Assembly (NCBI GenBank): GCA_963277665.1
Contig: OY728160.1
Span: 45,430,605-45,494,604 of the forward strand
Origin: Viscum album
Lineage: Eukaryota > Streptophyta > Magnoliopsida > Santalales > Viscaceae
Length of the DNA stretch: 64,000 bases
Direction: 5' to 3'
The notes under the pieces are model-generated. The model had not been told where the DNA came from. It worked only from the letters and a program-made list of their open reading frames with translations, and did no database searches. The translations under genes and the position numbers were made by a program. This document shows, in pieces, positions 36,471 to 49,250 of this stretch. The first letter of the stretch is position 1, and every line of letters begins with the position of its first letter.

Positions 36471-36900
36471 GGAAAGACATTTATTTCAAGGTAGGTGATC
36501 ATGTTTTCATAGAATGTCACCATGGAAAAGTGTTATTTTCTTGGGTAAGAAAGGAAAACGAAGTCCATGATTCATTGGACCTTATTATATAATAGATAAT
36601 GTTGGAAAATTATTTTATTGAGTATCTTTTCCTCCAAGTTTATATTAAGAACAAAATGTTTTCTATGTTTCAATATGGTGAATTTATTTTCCATATTCAT
36701 CTCATGTTATGTGCCCAGAAACAGTCCAACTGGAAGAGAAACATTTTTATAAAGAGAAACTTGTTCAGATTCTTGATCGAAGAGAAAAAGTAGCGTGGAA
36801 TAAGGAAATCCACTAGGTAAAGGTTTTTCTAGAGAGACCACATGTTTGAAGAAGAATGGCGGGAATTTAAAAATTCTATGGGAGAATATAACCTTTACTT
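36471..36900 (+). pseudogene. Element C integrase tail and chromodomain
   Basis: After VGDHVFI near 36495 the tail is worn until about 36745-36790, where it reads KLVQILDRREKV (normally PVxILDRxExxLRNKxIPLVKVLW) and VKVF near 36815. This is the post-integrase chromodomain region of Tekay-like elements. The distance to the polypurine tract (about 140 bp) is similar to that in element B. Confidence 0.72.
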
Positions 36901-36943
36901 GTTTAATATGTAAATAAAATAATCATGAGAACATATTTTCTAG

Positions 36944-36956
36944 AAGGTTGGGAGAG
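36944..36956 (+). other. Element C polypurine tract
   Basis: Purine-rich AAGGTTGGGAGAG immediately before TGTAACACCCC at 36957. Confidence 0.7.
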
Positions 36957-39587
36957 TGTAACACCCCAAGGTTTTAAAAAATTGAAATGTATTAAACACT
37001 GAATATCTATATTCTGAAACATAATTTTGAGGATATAGTTATAAATTTTTTTAAGCATAATTATTCCACTTATATGACTTGAATTTTGAAAAATGGACAT
37101 CTACAGTATTGATCAGTAAATTATTTGGAATCTAATAGAACCAACATGATTTTTTTGTGAATATTAACAATACCCTTATGATTTGTAATATAAAAAAAAT
37201 ATTATCCTTATGAATACTAAATCATATTATTATTTTATTTTGTTAAGGTTATAAGATAATGAGATCTTGGTTAACTTTTCTAGGTTATATAAAATCAGTT
37301 TTAGTTTTAAAATTGGTATTTTTGGAATAAGATGTGAATATATTTAAAAATATATTAATAATATTTATAAAATTATTTTTAAAAAATGGAGTTCATTTTT
37401 TAATTATACATATCAAAAAAATGGTTATGGTGATTTTATGGGATTTTTTTGAAATTCATGAATTTTTTATGAATAGTAAAATATGGTAATATACCATATA
37501 TACACATTATTAGTTAAATACACAATTAAAAATATCATGATAGATGTTAGAACCCTTGGTTCAACCTAACATGCTCTAATTACAATTTTGGGTCACATGA
37601 ATCAATATTATTCATTGTCTTGAACAAATATAATAAACTAATAATTAAAATAATGGAAACCCTCTCCTCTCCACAATAAATACAACCCACACCCCACTCT
37701 TCCTCTCACACTTATCAAGGTTTAATAATTGTATAAATTTGAACCAATATCCTTAAAAAGTATTTTTTACACACCCACGACCTCATGGTCTCACCAAAAG
37801 ACCAAAACGAAGGGCTTTAAGGATGATCTCAAGGAGAAGAGATCAAGAGGTAAAGATAATCTTTCATTTTCTCAGGTTTTCTTTTGAATTATTTTATTTT
37901 CTAATAATATATTCTCCTTCCTTATCCATGAGGAATTAAATATATATTAATATATATATTCTATATATTTATCATTTTTATGGAAATATTCATCATCATT
38001 CTTCCTCTTCTGTTCCTCTTGTTCAAAAAATATAACCACCGCCTATGATGTGTCGATTTACCCACATCATGGACGATATATCTTCAATTTCTTTTACATC
38101 CATCAAAGTTAGTTGTAAAACCATTTAATTAGTAAAAATATTTTTTAATATTTGTGAGATGAAATCTGTCTTTTTCTTAAATTAACATATATACATAATA
38201 CTTGTCGTATATAATGAAACATGTTTGTGATTAATGAAGAATGACCAAAATGAACTAAACCAATATCACTAATTATTTGTCTAATGATTCATCATTGTAC
38301 CATATGACCAAAATTATTTATGGAATCATTTAATATTCTATAAACATATTAATACAATTTTATTCCAATTCTGGATTTTTCATCCATTCAAAAAGAAAAT
38401 CCATTACAAACCGACCATGGAAATCATGTGTACCATGCACCAGAAACAATTGAAATAATAAAATATTATTAATAAATAGATGGAATGATGTTATTAAATG
38501 ATAATATTAGGTGTTATAAACATATTTATTCTTCTATAAAATATTAATAACAAACTTTTAACCTCTATACCATTGGTTTAAAAAAATATCAAGTAACACA
38601 AACCTGAGGTAATTAAATTCATAACCCAATTTCTATTCATTGGGTTAACCTTAAACATTATTCATTATGTGGTATTTAGATTATTTTTTGATTAATTTTC
38701 CTTTATATTATGTTTTATTTTATGTATTAAAGTATATAGACCAAATTTTCTAATTCCATTAATTCATACATCAATTATATGATAATTGTAAAAAACTTTC
38801 CTTTTAAAATCCTCTATTAAAATTCTATTTTATGAAATTCAAAACCAGTATTTTTATGAATTTATTCATGTTCTTAAAATATGTTATTGTTCATGGAAAT
38901 TGATTAGCATTAATGGTGGGACCTATCTCTCTCTCTAATTCATTGGGTATGTGTAAGTCGATCGTATGGTTACTCTATGGGTAACTATGATTGTGACATC
39001 ATAGGGTAGTAGTGAGGGTTGCATTGTAAGGTAATCATGAGGGTTACAAATCATAATGTAACATTGAGGGTTACAAAATTAATTAAGTGATGCCAAAATA
39101 TACCCTTATTCTCTATTTTTGTTTTCTATGATTTTTATAAATACCATGTTTCACTTAGTATATATATGATTCTTTATTGGTGCGAAGTGTGTCTTTGTGA
39201 AAATGATTTCATATGTTTATAAGTATTCATGGACTAATTGTTTCATTCCTTCTTTTTATATCCCTTATTGATGTTTTTATGCTCATATATTGTTTTTAAA
39301 TGAATTATATATGCTATAAAGATGTTTAAAAGATATAGAAAAGATTATTCTGATTTTATGAAGATTTTTTAGATAAATCATGTTGTTGTTTTGTGTTGAA
39401 ATTTTTATTTTTTGGAAGAAATGGATACTATTTTAATGATACCCATATTGTATTCTTGTGGGTTTATATGTATGAGTTATGTCCTAAAATTATAAAAATA
39501 TAAACCAAAAATATATTTGGTAATGAAAAGAAGTGTAATATATTTAAAATAACTAGAATATGTAATTTTTAAGGTCAGAGTATTATA
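36957..39587 (+). repeat. Element C 3' LTR (2.63 kb)
   Basis: Starts with the canonical TGTAACACCCC (the 5' copy has lost the G) and ends GGTCAGAGTATTATA, aligned with GGTCATGGTCTTATA at the end of the 5' LTR. Carries the same tandem repeat at 39000-39077. Similar overall length means no large deletion in either copy. Confidence 0.9.
39000..39077 (+). repeat. Three-copy tandem repeat in C 3' LTR
   Basis: Counterpart of 31633-31712: three imperfect copies ending GAGGGTT(G/A)CA. Here the CG within GTCGT has become CA or is otherwise changed, while the 5' LTR keeps it. Confidence 0.78.
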
Positions 39588-41500
39588 ATATTTAATTATG
39601 TTTCTTTCATTCCATATGTTAAAATATAAAAACATTGTTCATGCATATGTACAACCTACCATCTCACTGAACAATGTAATTATTTTTCTAAAATCTAGTT
39701 ATATGTTTGTATATATCTATAATGAATATATATGAAATTTATTTCAATATTAAAATTTTCTATATGATGTAAACGTGATCAGTTTACAAGGGTTTAGACT
39801 AACAAATGGAGATATATAGAGAAAATGATGTAGTTATCAACCAAAACATTGATTCTACTACATAATTGTTAAAAACAGATGATGAAATATCATAAATAAA
39901 TCATTCAAAGGTTTTTAGTAATTATTATATTTCTTTAGTATATTTATATTCAATATATGTTTATTATATATGTGTTTCTGAGGTGTATAAAGATTGAAAA
40001 ATCATGAGGTATGGGACTTGTGATTCAACCTTATTGGTAATCGGGGTTATATATAGAGAAATTTCTATTTAAGATATTGTTTGATACTTATCAGATAAAT
40101 TATTTTAATTTTATTATCCAGTGGTTATTTATAAATAATTTATCTTTTCCTTTCACTTTCAATAGATTACTTATTGATGGGATTGAGAATTGTTTAATTT
40201 AAGATCAACATTAATTGTTTTTTTAAAAATAAATTACTTCCATTTCAATGTATAACAATAATTGTTTTCAAGAATTAAATATTACACTATGATTTCCTTC
40301 CAATGATTAAATTTTTTCCTAAATAGTTTTAAATGAATTTTATTTTCATTTTAAATTTAATGTACTTTTTGAATTTTTAGAAAGGTGTGAATTTTTTTTC
40401 TTTTAACTTATATGGAATGAATAGAATTTATCACTATCAAGATAGTTTAACTCATTAAAAATTCCATTTCATTTTCTCAAGGATATTTTGAAAATATATA
40501 TTTATAATTTGAGATTTTTTAAATAATTTATTTCAAATTAAAAAGTGTGTTTCCCCCAGGAAATATTTCAACAGTTATTTGCAATGAATTTTCTTCTACG
40601 ATAACTTGCTTTAAGTAAAATTATGTTATATTGGGGATATTATCCAATGATTTCATCCTTATTATTTATCCAATTTCCTATTACTAGGATTATTTGGTGT
40701 TTATGAAACATATTTATTTTATAATGGTAATTATATGATAAAATAAATAAATTTTTATCAAAACCCTTTCCTTTATATAGGTTATTATATATTGATATGA
40801 TGAAAATTTTAAGGTTTTGTGGAAAACATTTTTATAGTTTTTATTATGTTATTGGTGGGCCTCAAATTATGTAACTCTCCAATTAATTGTTTAATTTTTT
40901 TATCTCATGAGATAATTATTCAAAATAACTTAATGTTCTTGATCTGAAATGGGAAACAAGTCAAGGTGATTAATTTCTAATAAAATACATGTTTGTGTGC
41001 ATGATCGGCTATTGGAAATAGTTATATAGACCCAATCAATTATGATTTCACAGTATGAATATTTAACCTTGACATATGAAATGGTTTTTAAAATTATGAT
41101 ACTTCAAATAATTTATGACATGCAATTATTTTTCATGATTTATTTTAGATGATTTCTTACTCTTATTATTCAAGACATTGGAAACAAATTTTTTTATTCC
41201 ATGACTCTTATTTATGATCCATCATAGACTTTATATAAACATTTTGATCAATATTCATGATCTAATACCAATATTCTTATCTTATTATCTCATATGATCA
41301 TCAATTGATATCTCCAATGTTTACCCCTATAGGAAATTTTATCTAACCTCTTCGTATGTTTTCTTTCCCCATGATATAATGTATGGTTTAAGTAGCCTAT
41401 AAAAAATGATACTACTAAATGGAAAGATCGTTGTGGGTGATATAGAATATATTTCATTAAAAATATTATTTTCTATGATATCTCCAAATACACTAATCCT
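39588..41500. other. AT-rich unassigned DNA, possible element F LTR
   Basis: No coding motif found. The stretch near 41355-41400 (CCCCATGATATAATGTATGG) resembles a block near the end of element E's LTRs (56363-56383, 63916-63934), and gag of element F starts shortly after. The region may therefore be the distal part of F's 5' LTR, with C inserted into it. I cannot find a clear primer site. Confidence 0.35.
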
Positions 41501-41559
41501 TTAAGGTATTCAAGTGTGTATTTTTGAAATGTATTGAATATTCATTTATAAATACATAA

Positions 41560-42740
41560 TATTTATATGTGTAAATATTGGGATCATTTTATAGTTTTTA
41601 GAGGGAGGCTCAATTACCTTTGGAAACTAGTATGAGAAAAAATTAGTGAGACATATGGGGATAATTAAACGTACAATATAACATCTTAATGATTTGGAAT
41701 AGATCATGGATGGCCTATGATAAAACTGAGGTTTCATAGAATGAAAAATATGTTTCATGATTTAGAAATACTATAATTTTTTTATTATGTGGTTTACCAA
41801 TATGATTATTATTTTGTAGACTATATTTTTTTTTATTCGATGGTACGAATAAGAAAACATCATGGTAATAATTAATGTGATGGATATTGAAATGATTGTC
41901 CACCTAAAAACATAAATGTAGTGGGATATGGAACAAAGGGATCTATTTCGTTGCTCACACAATTTATTTAAGAAATAAATCTTGTTAAGAATCAAAATTA
42001 TCAATTGTGGTAAATATATTATTGATGCTTTCATAATGAAACCTCCACCTTCTTTTTGTTGTCCTTTTATCCACTAGTGACTAAGTAATGGATCAAAACC
42101 AATGAGAATATATTTTCTATTCTCTAGCTCATGGAATATGTGAAGTCAGTCCAAACTATTTATTATATTGATGATTAAGAATATTAGTGGTGGAACATTA
42201 TGTAAAATATGATATAAGAGGATGAAATTTATTACAATTATAATCATGCTTTTAATTGGGAATTTTTTTAAGAATGCTATCCCCTTAAATTTTATATACA
42301 ATGATAGATAATGAATTCCTTTTCCTAAATAAAAAAGTGGAAAAAGTAACCGGTTATTATAATGTAATTTTTTTAAGACATCAATGAAATTCATCTTGTT
42401 TTGTCATTATCCCTAAATGAAAAATTGATATTTTCATGGGTGTCTTAAATCAAGTTATCTAAAAGAAATCGTTTATATTATAATATAATACCTATGAAGA
42501 AATAATTGGATGTTCACTCTTAGTAGAAATGGAAATTGGGAATTATAACCATTCATAAGTATTAAATAAGCTAAAAAAGATCGAGACTCATGAAAACTTG
42601 AATAAATATCATGGTGTCAATAATATTGCACCATCTACATGCCATAAATATGGGAAAAACAATAAGGTAATTATTTGACTGCAAACTAGTAGGTGATATA
42701 AATGTGGAATAGTGTGTTATAGATCTCATCACCGTTGATA
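41560..42740 (+). pseudogene. Element F gag remnant with double zinc knuckle
   Basis: At 42640-42735 two knuckle-like units can be traced: C-H-K-Y-G-K-N (normally CxKCGKxH, second Cys now Tyr), then, about 60 bp on, Y-K-C-G-I-V-C-Y-R. In the second unit the first Cys is a stop and the His is a Tyr. The CPKCGK...CYKCG pair is characteristic of Tekay-like chromovirus Gag. Upstream sequence fits capsid position, but I cannot follow it motif by motif. Confidence 0.6.
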
Positions 42741-42984
42741 TGAAATGAACGGGATGATTAATTAAATAGAGTAAAATATTTTCCCAAATAATGAACAACC
42801 AGTACTTCAATTCTTATAATTCAAGTACTATGATAATTATGACAAATAGTGCACAAATGTGATGGATTAGGATAATGATAGGCAACAGTAACCTCTAAAT
42901 GTCATTGAAAAAGTGAAATAACCTATAATTTAGAAATTGTATTATTATAATGATGTGGTGAAAGGAACAAATGTCATTCAATAA

Positions 42985-43260
42985 AGAAATTATAATGGAT
43001 TACATTATTTCGAATCTAGCAACTCATTTATATTCGATGAATTTTATAAAGGTATCATAATACATTCCTGATGATTAAATGTTTAAATAGGAGTCAAAAC
43101 CCATGATGGTATGATGATACCATGTCTATTCTATGATTCTTTTCTAGTTGAATTTTTGTGGAATGTTCTTCCTATAAATCCCATTATTCTTCCTCTATTT
43201 GAATTTGATGTTATTTTAGGCATGGAATTTATTTTTTTAAAAATATATTAGATCAATTTT
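42985..43260 (+). pseudogene. Element F aspartic protease remnant
   Basis: At 43009-43020 the frame reads F-E-S-S followed by NSFI, matching FDSGAxHSFI with the catalytic Asp changed to Glu and the Gly to Ser (GGC to AGC). About 170 bp further, LPLFEFDVILGMEF (around 43190-43230) matches the C-terminal DVILGMDWL signature of plant gypsy proteases. Dead active site. Confidence 0.75.
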
Positions 43261-43479
43261 TTATTAATGTAAGTCATATTATATATTTCAAAGAAACCTA
43301 TGGTTATATATTATTTTGATGATAATTATAACCATATAATAGATGTTTTCTAAATTTTATGGGTCTTTATTCCTAATAAAAATGGGTGATTACAAAAACA
43401 TCCTTTATAGAAAATCAGCACCAATGATATTTCTATTTTGGGGGTGTTTTTTTATTTATTTATTGATTATTTTTCTAGT

Positions 43480-44414
43480 GTTCCAATAAAGTATGATGTT
43501 GATTTCTTAATATAAATTTCATGTTGTACATCATATATTTTAATGGATCTATATAGAAATGAACCATTCTGAGTCACATGAATTATATAAGAAACTCTTA
43601 AATAATCTTGAGAAGTTATTCATTTGAAAAAATTTGTCACCATAGGGTGCACCCGTTCTCTTTACTATATAAATATAAATAGAAATGTGAGCGTGTATTG
43701 GTTAAATACAATTGAAATATATCACTATTGAGAATATATATCATCGACCTCATATTGATGACTTGTTTGATCCACTTTATGGATCTTAATAAATATATAA
43801 TATTGATCTTTATTATGGATATCATCAGTTGAGGGTCAAGAAAGAGGATATACCTATTACTACATTTGGTATAACATATATACACTATGAATATATAGTT
43901 ATGTCATTTGGTCTTACTAATACCCATTATATCTTTATTGATTTAATTAATAATTTATTTATGGATTATTTTTATCATTTATCAGTATTTATAGATGATA
44001 TTATAATATATTCATAGTGAAAGGAAGGGCGTGCGGATCTCGTTAGGAATCTATTTAATACCCTTTAGAAGAATATTCTAAAAAAGAAATTTACAAATTA
44101 TGATTTTTATTCTATAAATAATAATATTATTGAGTCATATATTCTCATGTGAGGGTATTTAAATAGACCATTAAAATATTAAAGTTATTGGTTAATGGCC
44201 TAGAAAAACCATAGTTATTGTGATCCTTAGTTTTCTTGGTTTGGAAAAATATTATCGATGATTTTTTGGATAATTTCAAAACATTGGATTTATAGTTAGT
44301 TATTTAAAAAATTTAGTTAAATTTATTGATAATAATATCTATGGGGAATGATGTTATATATATATATATATTGGTTATAAAATATTAGTTTATATATTCA
44401 TAAAAAAAGAGGTA
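43480..44414 (+). pseudogene. Element F reverse transcriptase remnant
   Basis: The best stretch is 43829-44017, open for 62 codons: RVKKEDIPITTFGI, then MSFGLTNTHYIFIDLIN and FIDDIIIYS. Both catalytic aspartates are kept at 43994-43999. Upstream DLFDPL near 43760 and YHQLRV near 43825 fit. Downstream, LVLRKYYR-type sequence precedes the IKKEV at the break. The frame upstream of 43829 is interrupted. Confidence 0.85.
44355..44372. repeat. TA microsatellite in element F
   Basis: Nine TA dinucleotides in a row, in the RT to RNase H linker of F. Confidence 0.9.
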
Positions 44415-47328
44415 TGTCCTGACCTGGCCCTATAGGGCTCAAGTTTCACCTACCCCAAGCCTTCCTCCATAGGCTAGGGGATAGTGACAAACATTGAAAA
44501 TCATAACTTAAATAGGAGGCCTTATCATAACTACTTATTTTAATTCTCTCAACCACCTTCATATAGATGTTCTTTGTAATAATAATAAAGGATAGAAAAA
44601 TAAGGAGTACAATCCATGGAATAAACATTGTCTAGGAAATAAAAAATATATGACAGTGTAAAAAAAACTGAAAGGGGAAAATACATAGCCAACTAGAATA
44701 GATGTCCCTATATGAAAATATCTTTAATGAAAATACTGAGAGATCCTAGCTCTATAACTACAAGACCTAACTATTGTACATTTTCAAATGTACCCATGTA
44801 TCTCTATTCCCTCAATAATCAACCCTGACTTGTCTGACATCTGTAAGAGACATGACACATGTGGGAAAATACCATTTCGGTTTAGTATATATATTCCCAG
44901 TATGACACCCCAAAATCTGAAGTGGTATAAATAGGTGATATAATAGAATAAAACAGCCAAATCCATAGCAATAGAGGCATTATATCCAATCCATAAAGAT
45001 ATATATTTTAATCAAGAAAGATAGATGAAGGGAAAATGTGTATTCATCTCATAACCCAACCCAATAAGATTAGACTTCAAACTATTCCAAATATCCATCA
45101 ATGATGACCATCATCTCACATATCTATTAGAAAAGTATCTACATGAAGACACACCTATCCATGATGCCACAATGTCATGAGGACACAATCTCAATGTAGA
45201 ATACCCATTCCTGGGTATGACCAAATAGTTCCACCTTATAAAATACCAACTCCTAGATATAATAGTACAATTACACTCTATTGATATATAGGGGTCCCAT
45301 TCCCAGATATGATTGAAGGGTTCCACTAAATATATAGATAGAAGACCCATGCCCTTTCAATCCAAGGGGGTTATACTCTATAGTAAGAGGACCCATTCCT
45401 AACCCAGTAAGACGGTTCCACTCTTTAAATAGAGTACCTTATCCACAATATATCACGGGGTTCCACTTTATTTATAGAGGAACTATTCCCTAACCCAGAA
45501 TTAGGATTCCACTATGTATATAGAGGATCCATACCCTTATCCATCATGGGGTTCCACTCTATATATTGAAGACACATTCCCTGTCTCATCATAAGGGTTC
45601 CACTCTGATGATCCTGCATGATCTCTAACTATATCTAGCAATGGTTAAACAAAAATCACACTAATAACCGCTTAAAACATATATGATACTTTACTAAAAA
45701 GTCCACTATCATATTCTATTCATTAAAAACTCTGGTGGCATGAGAGGTTTCAGTTTCTTGAAGGGGTACACAATGTGTTAGAGACCCATATGGTGTGTGT
45801 TGACACACTTCTGTATGTTTGTTTCCATACCAACACATGACTTTCTAGCCATTTAGTACTACATGACGTGTCTTGGCCTCCTGGTCCCTAGCTCTTCTCT
45901 CATCGTCCTTTCCTCCAAGTTGTTCCCATGTACTTGGTTGTGTGTTGGTAATCGACATGTTCCGGGTCATGCATGTATTCATGTACTCTTAGACTACATG
46001 TTGGGTCACCAACACCGAGTCACATGGAGTGTGGGGGCCCCACATAGAATTTGATATTTAAATCACCAAGAAAACATATCCATTATGGCCAAGGGTCTAA
46101 ATTCTTTTGGATCTTTAGACTACACAATATATAGTTGGCTCTTTCATTTAAAGTTATATTTCCATATCAAATCATAGATATACAGCTCCTACAGCCTAAT
46201 CGTGCATAAATGTCTCTTAAAATTGAACCTGAAGGCCTCTATTCATCGATTTTGGCCCTCTTATGGCCTAAATTCATATTTTCTTTGGTCTTCTAAAATC
46301 CTACACACACCTCGCATGCATCCCATTTTTTTTTCAAACTCTTTATTAGATCCAAAATCCATGATGACATTACTACTACCCATAACCCATGAAACATCTT
46401 TCTCAAAACTCTAATTGTGTCATTGTGTGTACATCTTCTAAGAATATAGGGGATAGATCATGCTCAGGCCCACCTGATAGTAGTTGAATCATGACCCCAT
46501 TGTCTAATGATGAAGGACATAAAAAATGGCTTTGAGTGGAATAAACACCTTGTTACATCACTGATATCCAAGATTTCATGGACAAGGACCATAGAACCGA
46601 GGAATATCATGGATAATTTCATGGCATAATCCACTATAGCTAATCTAAAAAATTTAATTTGATATACATTCTCATGTAAAGTGTTTATGTAATTTAATAT
46701 TAAAGAATAATGTTTTGATCATGCTCAATATTTTAATCATAATGGGAGAATCCATAAATGATTATTCCTACCTCGATTCATATTGATCACTGATGAATAA
46801 TGTTGTGACCATTGATGGATATGACTTGTTGCATTCATTGTATCTTAATTAATTTTGATCCAGAAGTTCGTATTTATCAAATATTGACTTACGTATAAAT
46901 ATTGGTGGAATACTTCTCTCAATGGTCCCATGTATATATAGTTATCCCAGTATATTTTTCATATAAATGTGTTTATATAGGGAATATATTTTAGGTTATT
47001 TAATGAAATAAATAATTAGTTTACTTAATGTACACACCAATAGCTTCTTTATTTGAATGTCTGACACCAACCACTTTTTGTTGTGACTATAGTTGATCCC
47101 GCACTCCTGACTCAAACTTAGCCCCACATTTTCAATATGAGACCCCATTTTTGAGATGTCCCATAATTTCATTAATTTCATACAAATTTTACATAAAATA
47201 TATAAAATATATTTGTCATATTAATTCCGAACTCACTAGGCCATAGAACTAGGAACATTCTCTCATCCTTTCCCAGAAAATATTCTTTAATGTATTTGAA
47301 ATTTTTAAAATGAAAATGTTGTGTCTCT
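44415..47328 (-). repeat. Element D 3' LTR (about 2.9 kb)
   Basis: The left end TGTCCTGACC adjoins F's RT. Positions 44455-46083 align with 52290-53975 (CCTCCATAGGC(T/C)AGGGGAT start; ACTCACCAAGAAA-type end). The last 1.2 kb (46084-47328) has no second copy in the window because element E interrupts the other LTR. The right limit is inferred from the end of the chromodomain (about 47380) and from an ATTTTAAAAATTTCAAATAC-type start resembling element C's LTR start. An alternative end near 46557 (GTTACA) is possible. Confidence 0.7.
45190..45610 (-). repeat. 46-bp tandem array in element D 3' LTR (about 9 copies)
   Basis: A GGTTCCACTCTATAT...GAGGACCCATTCCCT-type unit recurs. Anchors (GTTCCAC or close variants) fall near 45227, 45273, 45319, 45369, 45415, 45460, 45505, 45551 and 45597, a period of 45-50 bp. 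Copies are diverged but in phase. The same array is in the other LTR. Confidence 0.9.
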
Positions 47329-47369
47329 ATATTTTTATAACCTTCAATATTATCATCAATGTTGGGGAT

Positions 47370-47700
47370 ATTGAACTGACGTCTTCAAAACCCGCTCGTA
47401 GAAGATCTCTTACATTCTCCAATTCTAACAAAACACATGAACAAAGGGAATGGTGTTTCCAAAACTGACCATCTTCTATAAATCCTTTATCATCACCTAG
47501 TTATAGATGATCTTGGATTCTTCATTTATGTCCATATCACCCTATTTCATAATGTTTTTTGGATCATGGAAGTGTATGCTCATATATGAAACATACAAGA
47601 GGTCATGTACCCGGTTAAACTATGGGGGTATGGTGAGGTGGTAGGCATCCTCACTATCCCTCTGCTAGATCTTGAGCATCCTGATAAACCCCATGGATAT
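47370..47700 (-). pseudogene. Element D chromodomain remnant
   Basis: The minus-strand translation shows, from right to left, a VHDLLYVSYM segment (normally VHNVFHVSML) near 47595 and a DP(S/K)N(V/I) block near 47560. A GNTIPFVHVF segment (normally RNKxIPLVKVLW) lies near 47455. This is the Tekay-type post-integrase tail. It lies between integrase and the 3' LTR as expected. Confidence 0.65.
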
Positions 47701-48680
47701 AATTCCCCCTTGGAATAATCTCCATAATCCTTGTTTTGGGGTTACTCATATGAAAATATTATCTCCCTTATCAAACTCCAAGTTTATATGACACAGGTCT
47801 TCATAAGATTTATCTCAACTCTATATTTTCCTCTTATGCTCTCATATCACCAAACCTTCCCTATAATCTCTTACACCAACTCTATCCCAACAAGAAATGT
47901 CTCACTAAACTCAATCCATTATAAGGTTAAAATGTAGCACCTTCTATATATGTCTATTAAAGTAGGCATGTTATATATAAGGGATAGATATTTTTGTAAT
48001 CAAACTCTATCATGGTTAATTCATCATCCAAGATCCCAAAAAAATATATCATGTAATCCCTCACAATATCCTCTTACACCTGGATATTTAACTTGGTTTG
48101 ACTGTCCATATGGTGATGAAAGACTTTACCAATCCTCCTATCAAGATATAATGCCACCTAAAGGCCTCTCTAAAATCTTAACATAAACCAAACATCCTTT
48201 TTAGAAAAAAAATCGAGGGAACCACATTGATGTAGGATATCTTCTTCACATAAAACGGACCATACTCTCCACTAATCTATACTCCTTGGTTTCAAGGAAT
48301 TTCAATGAATTTTTTATTAAGTCCACTACCAAATAGATTGACTAATGTCCTCTTATATACCATCAAATCCATTTCATAAATTCCATTAATATGGTGTCCC
48401 ATTACCACTTCGTGATGTCAAGAGGATTTAGAAAACCATTAGGAACATATTACTCATAATTCAACTATTGAAAGTCCATAAACTGAGAGATGAACCTATT
48501 AATACTCTATCTCATTACAACCCAATAAAACCACCATTGAATGTCTTGTTACATATTTCCTACACTTTGATGTATAACATAAGGATAAATTTAGAACATT
48601 CTCATCAACTATACTCAAATCATGAAAAAAAACTCAATCCAATGAAAATGATTATGTGATACATACATTTAAAATTTCAA
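47701..48680 (-). pseudogene. Element D integrase remnant
   Basis: On the minus strand, around 48340-48400, the sequence tracks the W(K)W...MDF...GL start of the catalytic core (seen as KW-stop-WDTILMEFMKW). Near 47870-47900 WIEFSETFLVGIELV matches WxEVGERxLxGPELV at the core's end. A VEKV-type helix and then a GDMVFLRVxPxKG-like stretch (near 47740) follow. Catalytic residues are not traceable as a set. Stops are frequent. Confidence 0.65.
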
Positions 48681-49250
48681 TCTAGTGAATACCCTAAGGA
48701 TATCAATCCATTTAGAACCTCAAATTTTATATCTCCCAACTGAGCCTCACTCACATGCTGGAGAAGTAGAGGATTCAACACCATCAATTGAAGAAAATAT
48801 TCACCATCCACCTCTACTAGGGTAAAATGAATGGAATCCAATTACAAATAATTCTTCTCTAAAAACTATCTTGGGACATTCTAATATGGGAATCATCTAT
48901 AATTTTATCTTTCCTAGGAGTATAAACTATCTCAAAGTCATAGTCCTATAGGAACACCAACCATTGCCTCTATCTCAGTTTCAGGTATCTCCATAAGAAG
49001 AAATATCTATGACACTGATGTCATGATTAAACAATAATGAACTCTCCCATAAGATAATTCCACCGCATCCTTATAGAGAGTAATATTTTCACCATCTCTA
49101 TATCATTAGTTAGATAGTTCTATTCATGTGGCACAACATCATCCACCCATATGAAATAACTTCTTCACCCTACATTGACATGTTACTGAGCATAGTTCTA
49201 GAGGCATATCAACACATAATGTACTCAACACCCTCCATTGATGTTTAAAA
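48681..49250 (-). pseudogene. Element D RNase H region
   Basis: By order this must hold RNase H, between RT and integrase. Individual motifs are badly worn and I cannot give a confident residue match. Pieces near 48930-49000 suggest the WRHYL region. Confidence 0.4.

Larger units (their letters stand above)
29579..39587 (+). mobile_element. C: Ty3/gypsy chromovirus with two 2.6-kb LTRs
   Basis: A 10.0-kb unit: 5' LTR (29579-32218), near-perfect tRNA-Met primer site, gag with zinc knuckle, protease, RT, RNase H, integrase, chromodomain tail, polypurine tract and 3' LTR (36957-39587). The LTRs are almost equal in length and align throughout. The expected ends TGTAACACCCC...TTACA are worn to TTTAACACCCC and TTATA. 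Flanks (GATTT or ATTTT against ATATT) give only a doubtful target duplication. The chromodomain tail (VQILDRREKV) places it with Tekay-like chromoviruses. Stops, shifts and an 86-bp insertion in RT make it defective. Confidence 0.9.
41500..44414 (+). mobile_element. F: Ty3/gypsy element, gag to RT, cut by element D
   Basis: Gag, protease and RT remnants in order on the plus strand. RT runs to the start of the RNase H connection and stops at 44414 in the middle of a KKxV motif (IKKEV, normally TKKGVxFxW), where element D begins. The remainder of F should lie beyond D and E, to the right of the window. The left boundary is unresolved. The five bases before the break are AGGTA. Confidence 0.75.

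Noticed and set aside
29574..39592. Target-site duplication for element C
   Set aside because: Flanks GATTT/ATTTT and ATATT agree at only three or four of five bases, and the 5' LTR start lies in a T-run, so it was not annotated.
41508..41520. GGTATTCAAGTG as primer site of element F
   Set aside because: The match to TGGTATCAGAGC is too weak and no LTR end can be seen beside it.
45190..45610. CRISPR-like array
   Set aside because: Repeats are contiguous and diverged with no unique spacers; this is a minisatellite inside a plant LTR.
46551..46557. GTTACA at 46557 as the inner end of element D's 3' LTR
   Set aside because: No purine tract follows on the element's strand and it would leave about 800 bp between chromodomain and LTR, unlike B and C. 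Kept only as an alternative.
46996..47181. 61-codon minus-strand open frame
   Set aside because: Lies within the inferred LTR of element D and shows no known domain.
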